From Nocardia vulneris (GTDB lineage: Bacteria > Actinomycetota > Actinomycetes > Mycobacteriales > Mycobacteriaceae): DNA of 64,000 nucleotides. Position numbers and translations under genes: made by a program. Positions 50,831-58,517 of the stretch are shown here, piece by piece (positions within the stretch are counted from its first letter, which is position 1; each line of letters begins with the position of its first letter). The notes under the pieces were generated by a model. That model made no database searches, was not told the DNA's origin, and saw only the letters and a list, made by a program, of their open reading frames with translations. The stretch covers positions 124,001 through 188,000 of the forward strand of contig NZ_BDCI01000022.1 in NCBI RefSeq assembly GCF_001613425.1, in the 5' to 3' direction.

Positions 50831-51131
50831 CTACTCACCCCCTTTGAGCATCTTCGGATTCATCTCGATCGCCCGGCTGTAGGCAGTGTGTGCCCTGCGG
50901 GCCGCATCATTCACGCCCGCGCACACATTCCGCGAATTCCCTTGCACCCCTGTCCCATTCTCGGTGCGCCTCGGTATACGCTTGGGCCGCAACACCTTCC
51001 CATCCCGTGCCTGCGAGCGTGACAACCTTGTTGTCGATCGCATCGAGCCGCTCCGAGACGAATCCGGCCAGGCCCGCCAGCCGCACCACGATCTCGTCGA
51101 GGTGGTCGAGAACCTCGAACTCAGCACTCAT
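50831..51131 (-). pseudogene. WXG100-family (ESX) partner gene with a one-base frameshift
   Basis: From ATG 51131 the frame reads MSAEFEVLDHLDEIVVRLAG and passes the WxG turn in TLAGTGWEGVAAQAYTEAHR, then stops soon after GAREFAECVRG. One base out of frame the DNA continues VNDAARRAHTAYSRAIEMNP and KMLKGGE before a stop next to the toxin start. Joined, they make a normal WXG100 protein of about 100 residues (GAREFAECVRG-VNDAARRAHTAYSRAI). The break lies at about 50909-50916 in GCGCGGGCG. It may be a real mutation, a sequencing error, or a functional truncation. Confidence 0.7.
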
Positions 51132-51326
51132 GGCATATCCGAGCTGGACGTGGTCCGCGTTCCGATGGCCAACGCCGACATGACCGAAAGTGCTGTTCAG
51201 CGGCTGGAATCCCCCCATCGCCCATAGGGGGAGGCTACCGCGCACTATCTACCACAGCAACAGCTGGCGGCGACACCGGCATACGGCCATTCAGCGCTGG
51301 ACCCCCACTTGTTCAGCGTGACCGGT

Positions 51327-51938
51327 TCATTGGCGGGCGGGGGTGAGGTGGTCGGCCCAGGGGGTGGGGAGGGCGGCGGAGGAGATTTCGGCTATTTCGA
51401 GGAGGCGGGGGCGGGGGGTGCCCAGGCGGCTGAAGAGAATCAGGCCTTGGGAGACCAGGATGATGTTGGCGCTGAGAGCAGAGAGTTCGGCTTCGTCGCC
51501 GGGGGGCATGGTGGGGCGGAGACGTTCGGCGACAGCCTCTTCCATGGCGGTGGTGGCGCGATTGCCGATGGCGACGACCTCGGGGATCCGGCCGCCGAGT
51601 TCGGCGATGCTGTTGATCAGCAGGCAGCCGCGGCGGCCGGGTTGGGCGGCGCAGTCATCGATGACGGAACGCAGGAGTGTGCGCACGGCGGCGCGGGCCG
51701 AACCGGGGGCGGAGCGGACGGTCTCGCTCACGAATTGCGCGCGGCGCTCGCAGTAGCGCGCGAAAGCAGCTAGGAACAAGCCCTTCTTGTTGCCGAAGGC
51801 GGCGTAGATGCTGCCGTTGCCTACACCGGTCACGGCCGAGACGTCCTCGACCGAGGTGCTGTCGAAACCTTTCGACCAGAACAGCTCGATCGCGGCGTCG
51901 AGCAGGCCTGATTCGTCGAACCGGCGGGGGCGTCCCAT
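51327..51938 (-). CDS. TetR/AcrR-family regulator
   Basis: 203 residues from ATG 51938; a GTG six bases upstream is possible. The HTH (LLDAAIELFWSKGFDSTSVE then DVSAVTGVGNGSIYAAFGNK) is standard, with the TetR_C-type ligand domain following (GCLLINSIAELGGRIPEVVA). This layout recalls regulators of short oxidoreductase or esterase operons. It is divergent from the GlxA/AraC gene; the gap of 78 bases holds two palindromes, so it probably represses one or both. Ligand unknown. Confidence 0.9.
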   Translation of the reverse strand: MGRPRRFDESGLLDAAIELFWSKGFDSTSVEDVSAVTGVGNGSIYAAFGNKKGLFLAAFARYCERRAQFVSETVRSAPGSARAAVRTLLRSVIDDCAAQPGRRGCLLINSIAELGGRIPEVVAIGNRATTAMEEAVAERLRPTMPPGDEAELSALSANIILVSQGLILFSRLGTPRPRLLEIAEISSAALPTPWADHLTPARQ

Positions 51939-51966
51939 TTGCACAAGTTACCAATCATTCGCGGGC

Positions 51967-51980
51967 GTGGTGAACACCAC
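51967..51980. promoter_or_regulatory. Operator candidate in the TetR-GlxA gap
   Basis: GTGGTG and CACCAC flank AA. Perfect 6-base arms, 29 bases upstream of the TetR ATG, suggesting TetR autoregulation. Confidence 0.45.
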
Positions 51981-51983
51981 TTG

Positions 51984-52005
51984 TTATGGAGGCACTACTC
52001 CATAA
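51984..52005. promoter_or_regulatory. Perfect palindrome upstream of the GlxA gene
   Basis: TTATGGAG and CTCCATAA, 8 perfect bases each, around GCACTA. It is 11 bases before the GlxA ATG and overlaps an AT-rich -10-like region (CATAAT). A dimeric repressor bound here would block the regulator and perhaps the downstream hydrolase genes. Confidence 0.6.
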
Positions 52006-52016
52006 TACTGGTGGAC

Positions 52017-53036
52017 ATGTCCCCTACTTCAGCCACGGCCTCGCGCCGCCGGATCGGCATCCTGGTTTTCGACGGCGTGAAGATGCTCGACTTCGTCGGG
52101 CCCGCGGAGGTCTTCGTCGAGGCGAACCAATCGGTGGCGGGGTACGAGGTCGTGCTGGTCTCGGCCGACGGCACGGACGTGCAGACCTCGATCGGCGCGC
52201 GTATCGAGGTCGCGGGCGCGGCCGGTGAGGCGGGCAGCTTCGATACCGTGGTGATTCCCGGCAGCGAATTGCCGCATGCGCGCTGGATGACGCCTGCCGT
52301 GCTGACGGCCACGCAACTACTGGCCCGGCGCACCCGACGGCTGGCTTCGATCTGCAGCGGAACGTTCGTCCTCGCGAACCTCGGTTTGCTCGACGGCAAG
52401 CAAGCGACCACGCACTGGAAATTCACCACCGACCTGGCACGCCGCTTCCCTACGGTTAGCGTCGATCCGGATTCGATCTTCGTGCGCGACGGAAACGTCT
52501 ACAGCTCAGCGGGTGTCGCGGCGGGCATCGATCTGGCGCTTGCGCTGGTCGAGGAGGATCACGGCGCCGACGCCGCCAGGGCGGTCGCGCAATCGCTCGT
52601 GGTCTACATGCAGCGCGCGGGCGGGCAGTCGCAGTTCTCTGCCTCGCTGCGCGGACCGGCACCGCGCAGTCCGCTCACCCGCAAGGTGGTGGACCTGATC
52701 TGCGCGGACCCGGCGCACCCGCACACCGTGCAGACTCTCGCCGCGCACGCCCAGGTCAGCGTGCGGCACCTGACCCGGCTGTTCCGCACTGAATTGGAGA
52801 GTTCGCCGGCCGAGTACGTCGCGTTCATCCGATTCGGCCTGGCCAGGGACAAGCTGCACGCCGGATACACGGTGACCGAGGCCGCGATGGCCGCCGGATA
52901 CGGCAGCAGTGAGGCGCTGCGCCGGGCATTTGTTGCGCGCCTGGGTATTTCGCCTCGGAAGTATCAGGAGAGATTCCGCTCCACCGGCGTGACGGCGGCC
53001 ACTTTCGCGGAGCACACGACGGCGGCCGTGTCCTGA
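52017..53036 (+). CDS. GlxA-family transcriptional regulator (DJ-1/PfpI + AraC HTH)
   Basis: 339 residues from ATG 52017. The N-terminal DJ-1/PfpI domain runs to about 190 (RIGILVFDGVKMLDFVGPAE, VIPGSELPHARW, with Cys in SICSGTFVLANLGLLDGKQA). The C-terminal AraC double HTH is about 235-320 (LAAHAQVSVRHLTRLFRTEL, AAMAAGYGSSEALRRAFVAR). GlxA-type activators often control amine, arginine or stress catabolism. It precedes the hydrolase cluster on the same strand by 64 bases and may activate it. Confidence 0.93.
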   Translation: MSPTSATASRRRIGILVFDGVKMLDFVGPAEVFVEANQSVAGYEVVLVSADGTDVQTSIGARIEVAGAAGEAGSFDTVVIPGSELPHARWMTPAVLTATQLLARRTRRLASICSGTFVLANLGLLDGKQATTHWKFTTDLARRFPTVSVDPDSIFVRDGNVYSSAGVAAGIDLALALVEEDHGADAARAVAQSLVVYMQRAGGQSQFSASLRGPAPRSPLTRKVVDLICADPAHPHTVQTLAAHAQVSVRHLTRLFRTELESSPAEYVAFIRFGLARDKLHAGYTVTEAAMAAGYGSSEALRRAFVARLGISPRKYQERFRSTGVTAATFAEHTTAAVS

Positions 53037-53100
53037 TCAGGGGCTTTTGTGGCCTGCGAAGGGGGGCGCGCGCAGGGTGCGGTCCCGAACACTGACAGGC

Positions 53101-53811
53101 ATGTCCACCACCATCGTTCTGATCCACGGCGCCTTCGCCGACGCGGCGAGTTGGGCGCCGGTCACCGAAATGCTGCTCGGACAAGGCCATCGGGTGCTCG
53201 CACCGCCGGTCTTCAACCGCAGCCTGGCCGCCGATGCCGCCTACATCAAGTCCTTCGTCGAGCAGATCGAAGGGCCGGTACTGCTCGTCGGGCATTCTTA
53301 CGGAGGCGCGGTGATCACGGTCGCCGGTGTCGCCGACAACGTCGTCGGGCTCGTCTACGTGTCCGGTTACGCACTCGCGGAAGGCGAGAGCTTGGGCCGA
53401 TTGCAGGGCGGTTTCCCCGATTCCGAGCTGGCGGCCAACCTCGTCTATGCGCCGTATCCGACCGATGGCGACGAAACGGGCACCGACGTCTCGGTGGCTA
53501 TCGACGCCTTTCCCGCCGTGTTCGCGGCCGGTCTCGACGCCGAAAAGGCTCGGGTGCTGGCGGTTTCGCAACGGCCGCTGTCGGCGGCCGCGTTCGGCGA
53601 AGCAGCGTCGGCGGCCGCTTGGCGAACCAAGCCGGGTTGGGGCATCGTCTCCGCCGCCGACCGCACCATCAATCCGGACGTCGAACGTTTCGGCTATCAG
53701 CGCGCCGGACTCCGCAAGGTGGTCGAGCTCGACGCTCCGCACCTGGTCATGCAGACGCACCCCGCCGAGGTGACCGCGGTCATCACCGGCGCACTCGCCG
53801 AACTGTCCTGA
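53101..53811 (+). CDS. Alpha/beta hydrolase, EstC/esterase-like (paralogue 1)
   Basis: 236 residues. Core alpha/beta hydrolase fold with the oxyanion region TTIVLIHGAFADAASW, nucleophile GHSYGG near residue 63, Asp probably in SAADRTINPDVE and His in LDAPHLVMQTHP. Small hydrolases of this type (hydroxynitrile lyase/EstC-like) have a short cap of helices around DSELAANLVYAP. It is cytoplasmic, with no signal. The second paralogue of equal length is encoded at 54824, with an HSL-type hydrolase between. Substrate unknown. Confidence 0.9.
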   Translation: MSTTIVLIHGAFADAASWAPVTEMLLGQGHRVLAPPVFNRSLAADAAYIKSFVEQIEGPVLLVGHSYGGAVITVAGVADNVVGLVYVSGYALAEGESLGRLQGGFPDSELAANLVYAPYPTDGDETGTDVSVAIDAFPAVFAAGLDAEKARVLAVSQRPLSAAAFGEAASAAAWRTKPGWGIVSAADRTINPDVERFGYQRAGLRKVVELDAPHLVMQTHPAEVTAVITGALAELS

Positions 53812-53844
53812 ATCGCAACAACTCTCCATGAGAAAGGTACGAAA

Positions 53845-54804
53845 ATGACTGGGAACCCGTTGGGTATCTCGCTCGAACAGGCCGCGCAGGAGTTCGTGGA
53901 CGCGACCTCGCAGCCACCGTTCCTCTACCAGCTGGCGCCTGAAGAAGGTCGCAAGGCGGTGGACGGCGTGCAGGACAGCCCGATCTTCAAGCCCGAGATC
54001 GATGAGGAGTGGATCACCGTCGAGGGTGGGCCCACCGGCTCGGTGCGGGTCCGGATCGTCAAGCCGCAGGGCGTGACCGATCCGCTGCCGGTCATCATCT
54101 ACACCCACGGCGCCGGTTGGGTTTTCGGTGACGCGCACACGCACGATCGGCTGGTTCGCGACCTCGCCGTCGGCGTGCACGCGGCGGTGGTCTTCCCCGA
54201 GTACGACCGCTCGCCCGAGGTGCGCTACCCGGTCGCGAACGAACAGTCCTACCGAGTTGCCCAGTGGGTCAGCACAAATGGTGCGGAGAAGGGCCTCGAC
54301 TCGTCACGGATCGCGATCGCGGGCGATTCGGTCGGCGGCAACATGGCCATCGCGCTGACACTGATGGCGAAGGAGCGCGGCGATGTGTCGTTCCTGCAGC
54401 AGGTGCTGTTCTACCCGGTGACCGACGCCAACTTCGACACCGGTTCGTACCAGCAGTTCGCCGAAGGCTACTTCCTCACCCGTGACGGCATGAAGTGGTT
54501 CTGGGACCAGTACACGACCGACGAGACGGACCGCGCGCAGATCACGGCGTCGCCGTTGCGTGCGAGCACCGCGCAATTGTCCGGTCTGCCACCGGCTTTA
54601 GTGATCACCGGTGAGGCCGACGTGCTGCGTGACGAAGGCGAGGCCTTCGCGGGCAAGCTGCGCGAGGCGGGCGTGCCGGTCACGCAGGTGCGTTACGGCG
54701 GGATCATCCACGACTTCGTCATGGTGAATTCGATGCACGACACGCACGCGGCGAAAGCTGCTGTCGCACAGGCTGTTGCGGCGTTGAAGACCGCACTCTA
54801 CTAA
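53845..54804 (+). CDS. HSL-type alpha/beta hydrolase (lipase/esterase)
   Basis: 319 residues from ATG 53845, with GAAAGGTAC upstream. The oxyanion motif is the HGAG variant in YTHGAGWVFGD rather than HGGG. Nucleophile in AGDSVGGNMA, Asp in TGEADVLRDEG and His in GIIHDFVMVN. A helical N-terminal cap (LGISLEQAAQEFVDATSQPP) precedes the core. It should hydrolyse acyl esters in the cytoplasm. It is the middle gene of a run of three hydrolases, 33 bases after the first and 19 before the third, almost certainly one operon. Confidence 0.93.
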   Translation: MTGNPLGISLEQAAQEFVDATSQPPFLYQLAPEEGRKAVDGVQDSPIFKPEIDEEWITVEGGPTGSVRVRIVKPQGVTDPLPVIIYTHGAGWVFGDAHTHDRLVRDLAVGVHAAVVFPEYDRSPEVRYPVANEQSYRVAQWVSTNGAEKGLDSSRIAIAGDSVGGNMAIALTLMAKERGDVSFLQQVLFYPVTDANFDTGSYQQFAEGYFLTRDGMKWFWDQYTTDETDRAQITASPLRASTAQLSGLPPALVITGEADVLRDEGEAFAGKLREAGVPVTQVRYGGIIHDFVMVNSMHDTHAAKAAVAQAVAALKTALY

Positions 54805-54823
54805 CCCTGAAAGGGACTATATC

Positions 54824-55534
54824 GTGACCGACAACCCCACCATCGTGCTCGTCCACGGTGCGTTCGCCGATTCCTCCAGCTGGCACGGCGTGCTCGAAAG
54901 CCTGCGTGGACGGGGCTATTCCGTGCTCGCCGCAGCCAACCCGCTGCGCGGTCTCGCCACCGACGCCGCCTACGTGGCCTCGGTACTACGGACCGTTGAG
55001 GGACCGATCGTTCTGGTCGGCCACTCGTATGGCGGTAGCGTCATTACCGTTGCGGCCGAGGGTAACCCCAACGTCACCGCGCTCGTCTACATCGCAGCGT
55101 TCCTACCCGACGAGGGCGAGAGCGCGCTGGAACTCACCGGAAAGTTCCCCGGCTCCACCCTGCCGCCGACCACCCGCGAAGCGATCTACCCCCTCACCGA
55201 CGGCAGTTCCGCCACCGAGCTCTACATCCGACAGGACGAGTTCCCACAGCAGTTCGCCGCCGACGTGCCGGCGGCGACCGCTCAACAGATGGCCGTCACC
55301 CAACGGCCGGTGGCGGTCGCGGCATTGCAGGAGCCCGCTGCTGTGGCGGCGTGGAAATCGATCCCGTCGTTCGCGCTGCTGACCACCGAGGACAAGAACA
55401 TTCCGCTCGAAGTACAGCGGTTCATGGTGGAGCGTGCTGGTGCTACGGCTGTCGAAACCGCGGCGTCGCATGCGGTTTCGGTGTCACGGCCGGATGTGGT
55501 GAGTGAACTGATCATTGCTGCGGTGCAGAAGTAG
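54824..55534 (+). CDS. Alpha/beta hydrolase (paralogue 2)
   Basis: 236 residues from GTG 54824, with GAAAGGGA upstream. Same layout as the protein at 53101: PTIVLVHGAFADSSSWHGVL, GHSYGG nucleophile, AFLPDEGESALELTGKFPGS cap, Asp in LTTEDKNIPLEVQRF and His in TAASHAVSVSRP. The identical length (236) and shared motifs show that the two arose by duplication, with divergence in the cap region that binds substrate. Cytoplasmic. Last gene of the three-gene run. Confidence 0.92.
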   Translation: MTDNPTIVLVHGAFADSSSWHGVLESLRGRGYSVLAAANPLRGLATDAAYVASVLRTVEGPIVLVGHSYGGSVITVAAEGNPNVTALVYIAAFLPDEGESALELTGKFPGSTLPPTTREAIYPLTDGSSATELYIRQDEFPQQFAADVPAATAQQMAVTQRPVAVAALQEPAAVAAWKSIPSFALLTTEDKNIPLEVQRFMVERAGATAVETAASHAVSVSRPDVVSELIIAAVQK

Positions 55535-55766
55535 TCGTGGTGGCTCGTCGGTGCCGGCGAGCCACACCGGCTTTCTGGACCGACGCCATTATCGCCTGGT
55601 AGACGACACGATCTCGCCCACTATCGAACGATTCTTGCCTACTTGACGTTCGCGCATTGCCCCCTCCCTTTACTGCCCGAAAAGATCTCCCTGGCACCGC
55701 CGTCTATTCATACACGGCAACCGCACCGTCGCCCGGATCGCGCGGCGACCGACACCAGGAGGAACC

Positions 55767-56180
55767 ATGACCGCCGCCACCCACCCGGCCCGCACCGCCA
55801 GCAAGGCTTTACACGCGGCGGTCCAGGCGCGAGACAAGGAAGCCTGGCTGAACCTGTTCGCCGCGGACGCCCTGGTCGAAGACCCAGTCGGCCCTTCCCA
55901 TTTCGACGCCGAAGGTAAAGGCCACCGCGGCCTCGACGCCATCTCGGCGTTCTGGGACAACGCCATCGCCCCCAACGACTCGATCGAGTTCCTGTTCGAC
56001 GACTCCTTCGCCTGCGGAACCGAAGTCGCCTACACGGGCAAAGTCCGCAGCCAGAACAACGGCCAGGTACTCGAAGCCGAAGGTGTCTTCCTCTACAAGG
56101 TCGATGAGACCGGCAAGATCGTCGCTGTGCGCGCCTTCTGGGAGGGTGAGCGCACCATGCAGACGATGCGACCTGTCTGA
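55767..56180 (+). CDS. SnoaL-like/NTF2-fold ketosteroid isomerase-type protein
   Basis: 137 residues from ATG 55767, with AGGAGG upstream. NTF2-like fold: ALHAAVQARDKEAWLNLFAA, DALVEDPVGPSHFDAEGKGH (the EDPVGP element of steroid isomerase-like proteins), GLDAISAFWDNAI, and the closing KIVAVRAFWEGER strand. Members isomerise or hydrate small polycyclic or lipid-like substrates, or only bind them. It lies 232 bases after the hydrolase cluster and may have its own promoter. Confidence 0.88.
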   Translation: MTAATHPARTASKALHAAVQARDKEAWLNLFAADALVEDPVGPSHFDAEGKGHRGLDAISAFWDNAIAPNDSIEFLFDDSFACGTEVAYTGKVRSQNNGQVLEAEGVFLYKVDETGKIVAVRAFWEGERTMQTMRPV

Positions 56181-56256
56181 AGCGACCAACCCTGTCACCG
56201 CCACACCCGATCCGTAAGGCGGAAGGGCAGATCGGGTTCGGTTCCGCAACCCCGGG

Positions 56257-56655
56257 TTACGAAGAACTCGCAGCAGGTATCGAGTACGCGCGGGCGTCGA
56301 ACCTTCGGCCGGTGAGGTCGGTTGTCAGCGGGCCACGTCGAGGGGTTCCGTCCAGGTCATAGAACATTGCGCTGGCCGAGCCGTGGAACTCGTTGTCGTG
56401 CAGCGTGAACTCGAACTGGACGACTCCGCGGCAGATCGAGTCGGGAGCGGTGCGGTCGACGGTGAATTCGAGGAATGCTCCGGACACCGTCGAGCCGTTC
56501 GCGTGCCAGGTGCCCATGCCGTTGCTGTCGCTGGTGACGCGGTTGCCGTGATCCGGATTCGACTGCAGCATGGTGCCGTCGGCGTGGAACACCATGACGT
56601 GGTACGCAAATGGTGCGCTGTCGGCCCGCACCTCCCAGACGCCGACGATATTCAT
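56257..56655 (-). CDS. Small beta-rich protein, third gene of the cupin operon
   Basis: 132 residues from ATG 56655, overlapping the aminotransferase stop (ATGA). All-beta pattern with NIVGVWEVRADSAPFAYHVM, FHADGTMLQSNPDHGNRVTS, GMGTWHANGSTVSGAFLEFT and LTGRRFDARAY. This looks like a lipocalin-like or DUF1579-type barrel that binds a hydrophobic ligand. No signal peptide, so it is cytoplasmic. I cannot name a function. Coupling to the aminotransferase suggests a shared pathway. Confidence 0.75.
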   Translation of the reverse strand: MNIVGVWEVRADSAPFAYHVMVFHADGTMLQSNPDHGNRVTSDSNGMGTWHANGSTVSGAFLEFTVDRTAPDSICRGVVQFEFTLHDNEFHGSASAMFYDLDGTPRRGPLTTDLTGRRFDARAYSIPAASSS

Positions 56656-57824
56656 CGCGTCGCGCACAGTTCGGCGAGTATCCGCACACCGCGGTCGATC
56701 TGCGCGCTGGGCACGTTCGCGAAGCTGAGGCGGATTCCGTTGCGGGGCGGATTATCTGCGGCATAGAACACGCTGCCGGGCAGGAGTGCGATGCCTGCGT
56801 CCAACGCCGGGTGAATCAGCCTGTCGGCGTCGAAAGATGGTGGCCCTTCGACCCAAACGAACATGCCGCCTTCCGGCTCGGTCCACGAGAATCCTCGAGG
56901 CATGTACCGGTGTAGCGCAGCGGTGAGCGTGGCCAGCTTCGCTCCGTAATCATCGATGGCTCGGGCCACGTGTGCGGCACCTTCCGCGCTGCGCAGGAAG
57001 GCCGCGGCAATCGCCTGGTTGAAGGTGGAGGTCTGCATATCGATGCCCTGCTTCAACGCGAGTACAGGTTCCAACAGGCGCTCCGGTAGCACCGCGATTC
57101 CGATGCGCAGGGCGGGCGCAACAGTTTTCGACAGCGAGGTGACGTAGGCGGTGTTGTCCGGCGCGAAGGACCAGAAGGCGGGCTCCGGCGCACCCCGATA
57201 CCTGAGGTCGACATAGACGTCGTCCTCCACCACCGTCACGCCATGTCGCACAACGACTTCGGCGATCTGCCGACGGCGAGTGGCGGGCATGGTTCGTCCG
57301 GTCGGGTTCTGGAATGTCGGCAGCAGATAGACCATCGCCACCGCCTGACGGGTCAGTGCGGCATCCAGTGCCGCGGGCACGATACCGTCCGCGTCCGACT
57401 CGACTCCGATGACGACGGCCCCGTGACTACGGAATACCTTCACCGCAGGCCCATAAGTCGGTGTCTCCACCAGCACCACCGACCCCGGGCCGAGTAGCGC
57501 CATGCACGTGCTGTGCAGGGCTCCGGAGCCGCCCGTCGCGATATGAGTCAGCTCCCCGGCTTCGGTGATCTGCCGTTCCTCCAGGAGTACCTGCGCCTGG
57601 TCCAGCAGCGGCGGAAATCCGCGGGTCGTCCCGTATTGCAGAACCGAGCCCCCGTATTCGGCGACGACATCGGCGGCCAGCCCGGCCACCAAATCGCCCG
57701 GCAGCAAAGCGGGATCCGGCGCGCCGACCGCGAACGAGATCAGCTCCGGCCGTCGGGCCAGCGCCGTGAACATATCGTCGATCGGCCCGCTGCGCACTGC
57801 CGCGCGGGAACTGACGGCAGTCAC
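56652..57824 (-). CDS. PLP-dependent aminotransferase (class I/II, MocR-domain type without HTH)
   Basis: 390 residues from GTG 57824, overlapping the cupin stop (GTGA). Fold type I aminotransferase: ISFAVGAPDPALLP, YGTTRGFPPLLDQ, VETPTYGPAVKVFRSHGAVV, LLPTFQNPTGRTMPATRRR, VVEDDVYVDLRYRG and the PLP lysine in TSLSKTVAPALRIG. It resembles 2-aminoadipate aminotransferases and the C-terminal half of MocR regulators; the DNA-binding half is absent. It transfers an amino group between an amino acid and a keto acid. Substrate unknown; the coupled cupin suggests a small catabolic unit. Confidence 0.92.
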   Translation of the reverse strand: MTAVSSRAAVRSGPIDDMFTALARRPELISFAVGAPDPALLPGDLVAGLAADVVAEYGGSVLQYGTTRGFPPLLDQAQVLLEERQITEAGELTHIATGGSGALHSTCMALLGPGSVVLVETPTYGPAVKVFRSHGAVVIGVESDADGIVPAALDAALTRQAVAMVYLLPTFQNPTGRTMPATRRRQIAEVVVRHGVTVVEDDVYVDLRYRGAPEPAFWSFAPDNTAYVTSLSKTVAPALRIGIAVLPERLLEPVLALKQGIDMQTSTFNQAIAAAFLRSAEGAAHVARAIDDYGAKLATLTAALHRYMPRGFSWTEPEGGMFVWVEGPPSFDADRLIHPALDAGIALLPGSVFYAADNPPRNGIRLSFANVPSAQIDRGVRILAELCATR

Positions 57825-58285
57825 AGACCCGCGCCCACCATCGAAAGCTCACGACGCAACCGTGCGACGACCTCCGCGACAGCGCCGTCGTGCTCCGGTG
57901 TGAGCACCACGTCGTCGTTGAACATCGGATCGGTGCGCATCTCCACAGCAACCAATTCATCGGTCTCACTGAGGTTCACCGCCACATGCACCACCCCCTC
58001 GGGGATGTACACAAAATCCCCTGGTCCATGCACGTAAGGCGTCAACTCCGCACCGATCAGCGTCACCGCACGACCCTGCAGACAGAGAACGATGATCTCG
58101 CTACGCGCATGATAGTGCGCCCGCGACACCTTCCCCGGCGCCATATTCACCATACCGGCCGAAATCCCCCGGCTCCCAGACGTTTCCCGCGTGATGCAGG
58201 GAACGAGATGCTGGGCCTGCCGCCCGATCTGCTTCGCGGCTTCAGCAGCGGCGACGACACGTACGGCCTTGTGGGGGTTCATCAT
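57821..58285 (-). CDS. Cupin-domain protein
   Basis: 154 residues from ATG 58285. Single cupin barrel with motif 1 AHYHARSEIIVLCLQGRAVT (metal-binding His, His and Glu) and motif 2 PYVHGPGDFVYIPEGVVHVA (Pro-Gly-Asp and second His). Both motifs are intact, so a metal-dependent activity or a small-molecule sensor is likely. It is the first gene of a three-gene coupled operon with the aminotransferase and a small barrel protein. An upstream palindrome (58350-58364) may be its operator. Confidence 0.92.
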   Translation of the reverse strand: MMNPHKAVRVVAAAEAAKQIGRQAQHLVPCITRETSGSRGISAGMVNMAPGKVSRAHYHARSEIIVLCLQGRAVTLIGAELTPYVHGPGDFVYIPEGVVHVAVNLSETDELVAVEMRTDPMFNDDVVLTPEHDGAVAEVVARLRRELSMVGAGL

Positions 58286-58349
58286 CAGCTATCCCATACT
58301 GTTCGGTCGGATGTAGCTGAACTTAAGGGGTTCTGAGCGATGCGGCTCG

Positions 58350-58364
58350 CTCACCGAAGGTGAG
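58350..58364. promoter_or_regulatory. Short palindrome upstream of the cupin operon
   Basis: CTCACC and GGTGAG around GAA, 65 bases before the cupin start. Possible operator or hairpin; weak on its own. Confidence 0.3.
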
Positions 58365-58517
58365 TTCACGAAGAGTTCGCCGGGGTATGTCCGGGCGTCG
58401 ATCCGCCGTCACCAGGCAAGTCCGTGGCGAACCGGTGCAAGGTTCACTTATCCAGGTCGCCGGACAAGGGCGGGGCTGCCTGCGCTACGCGACGAACAAG
58501 AACACGGCGCTCACCAC

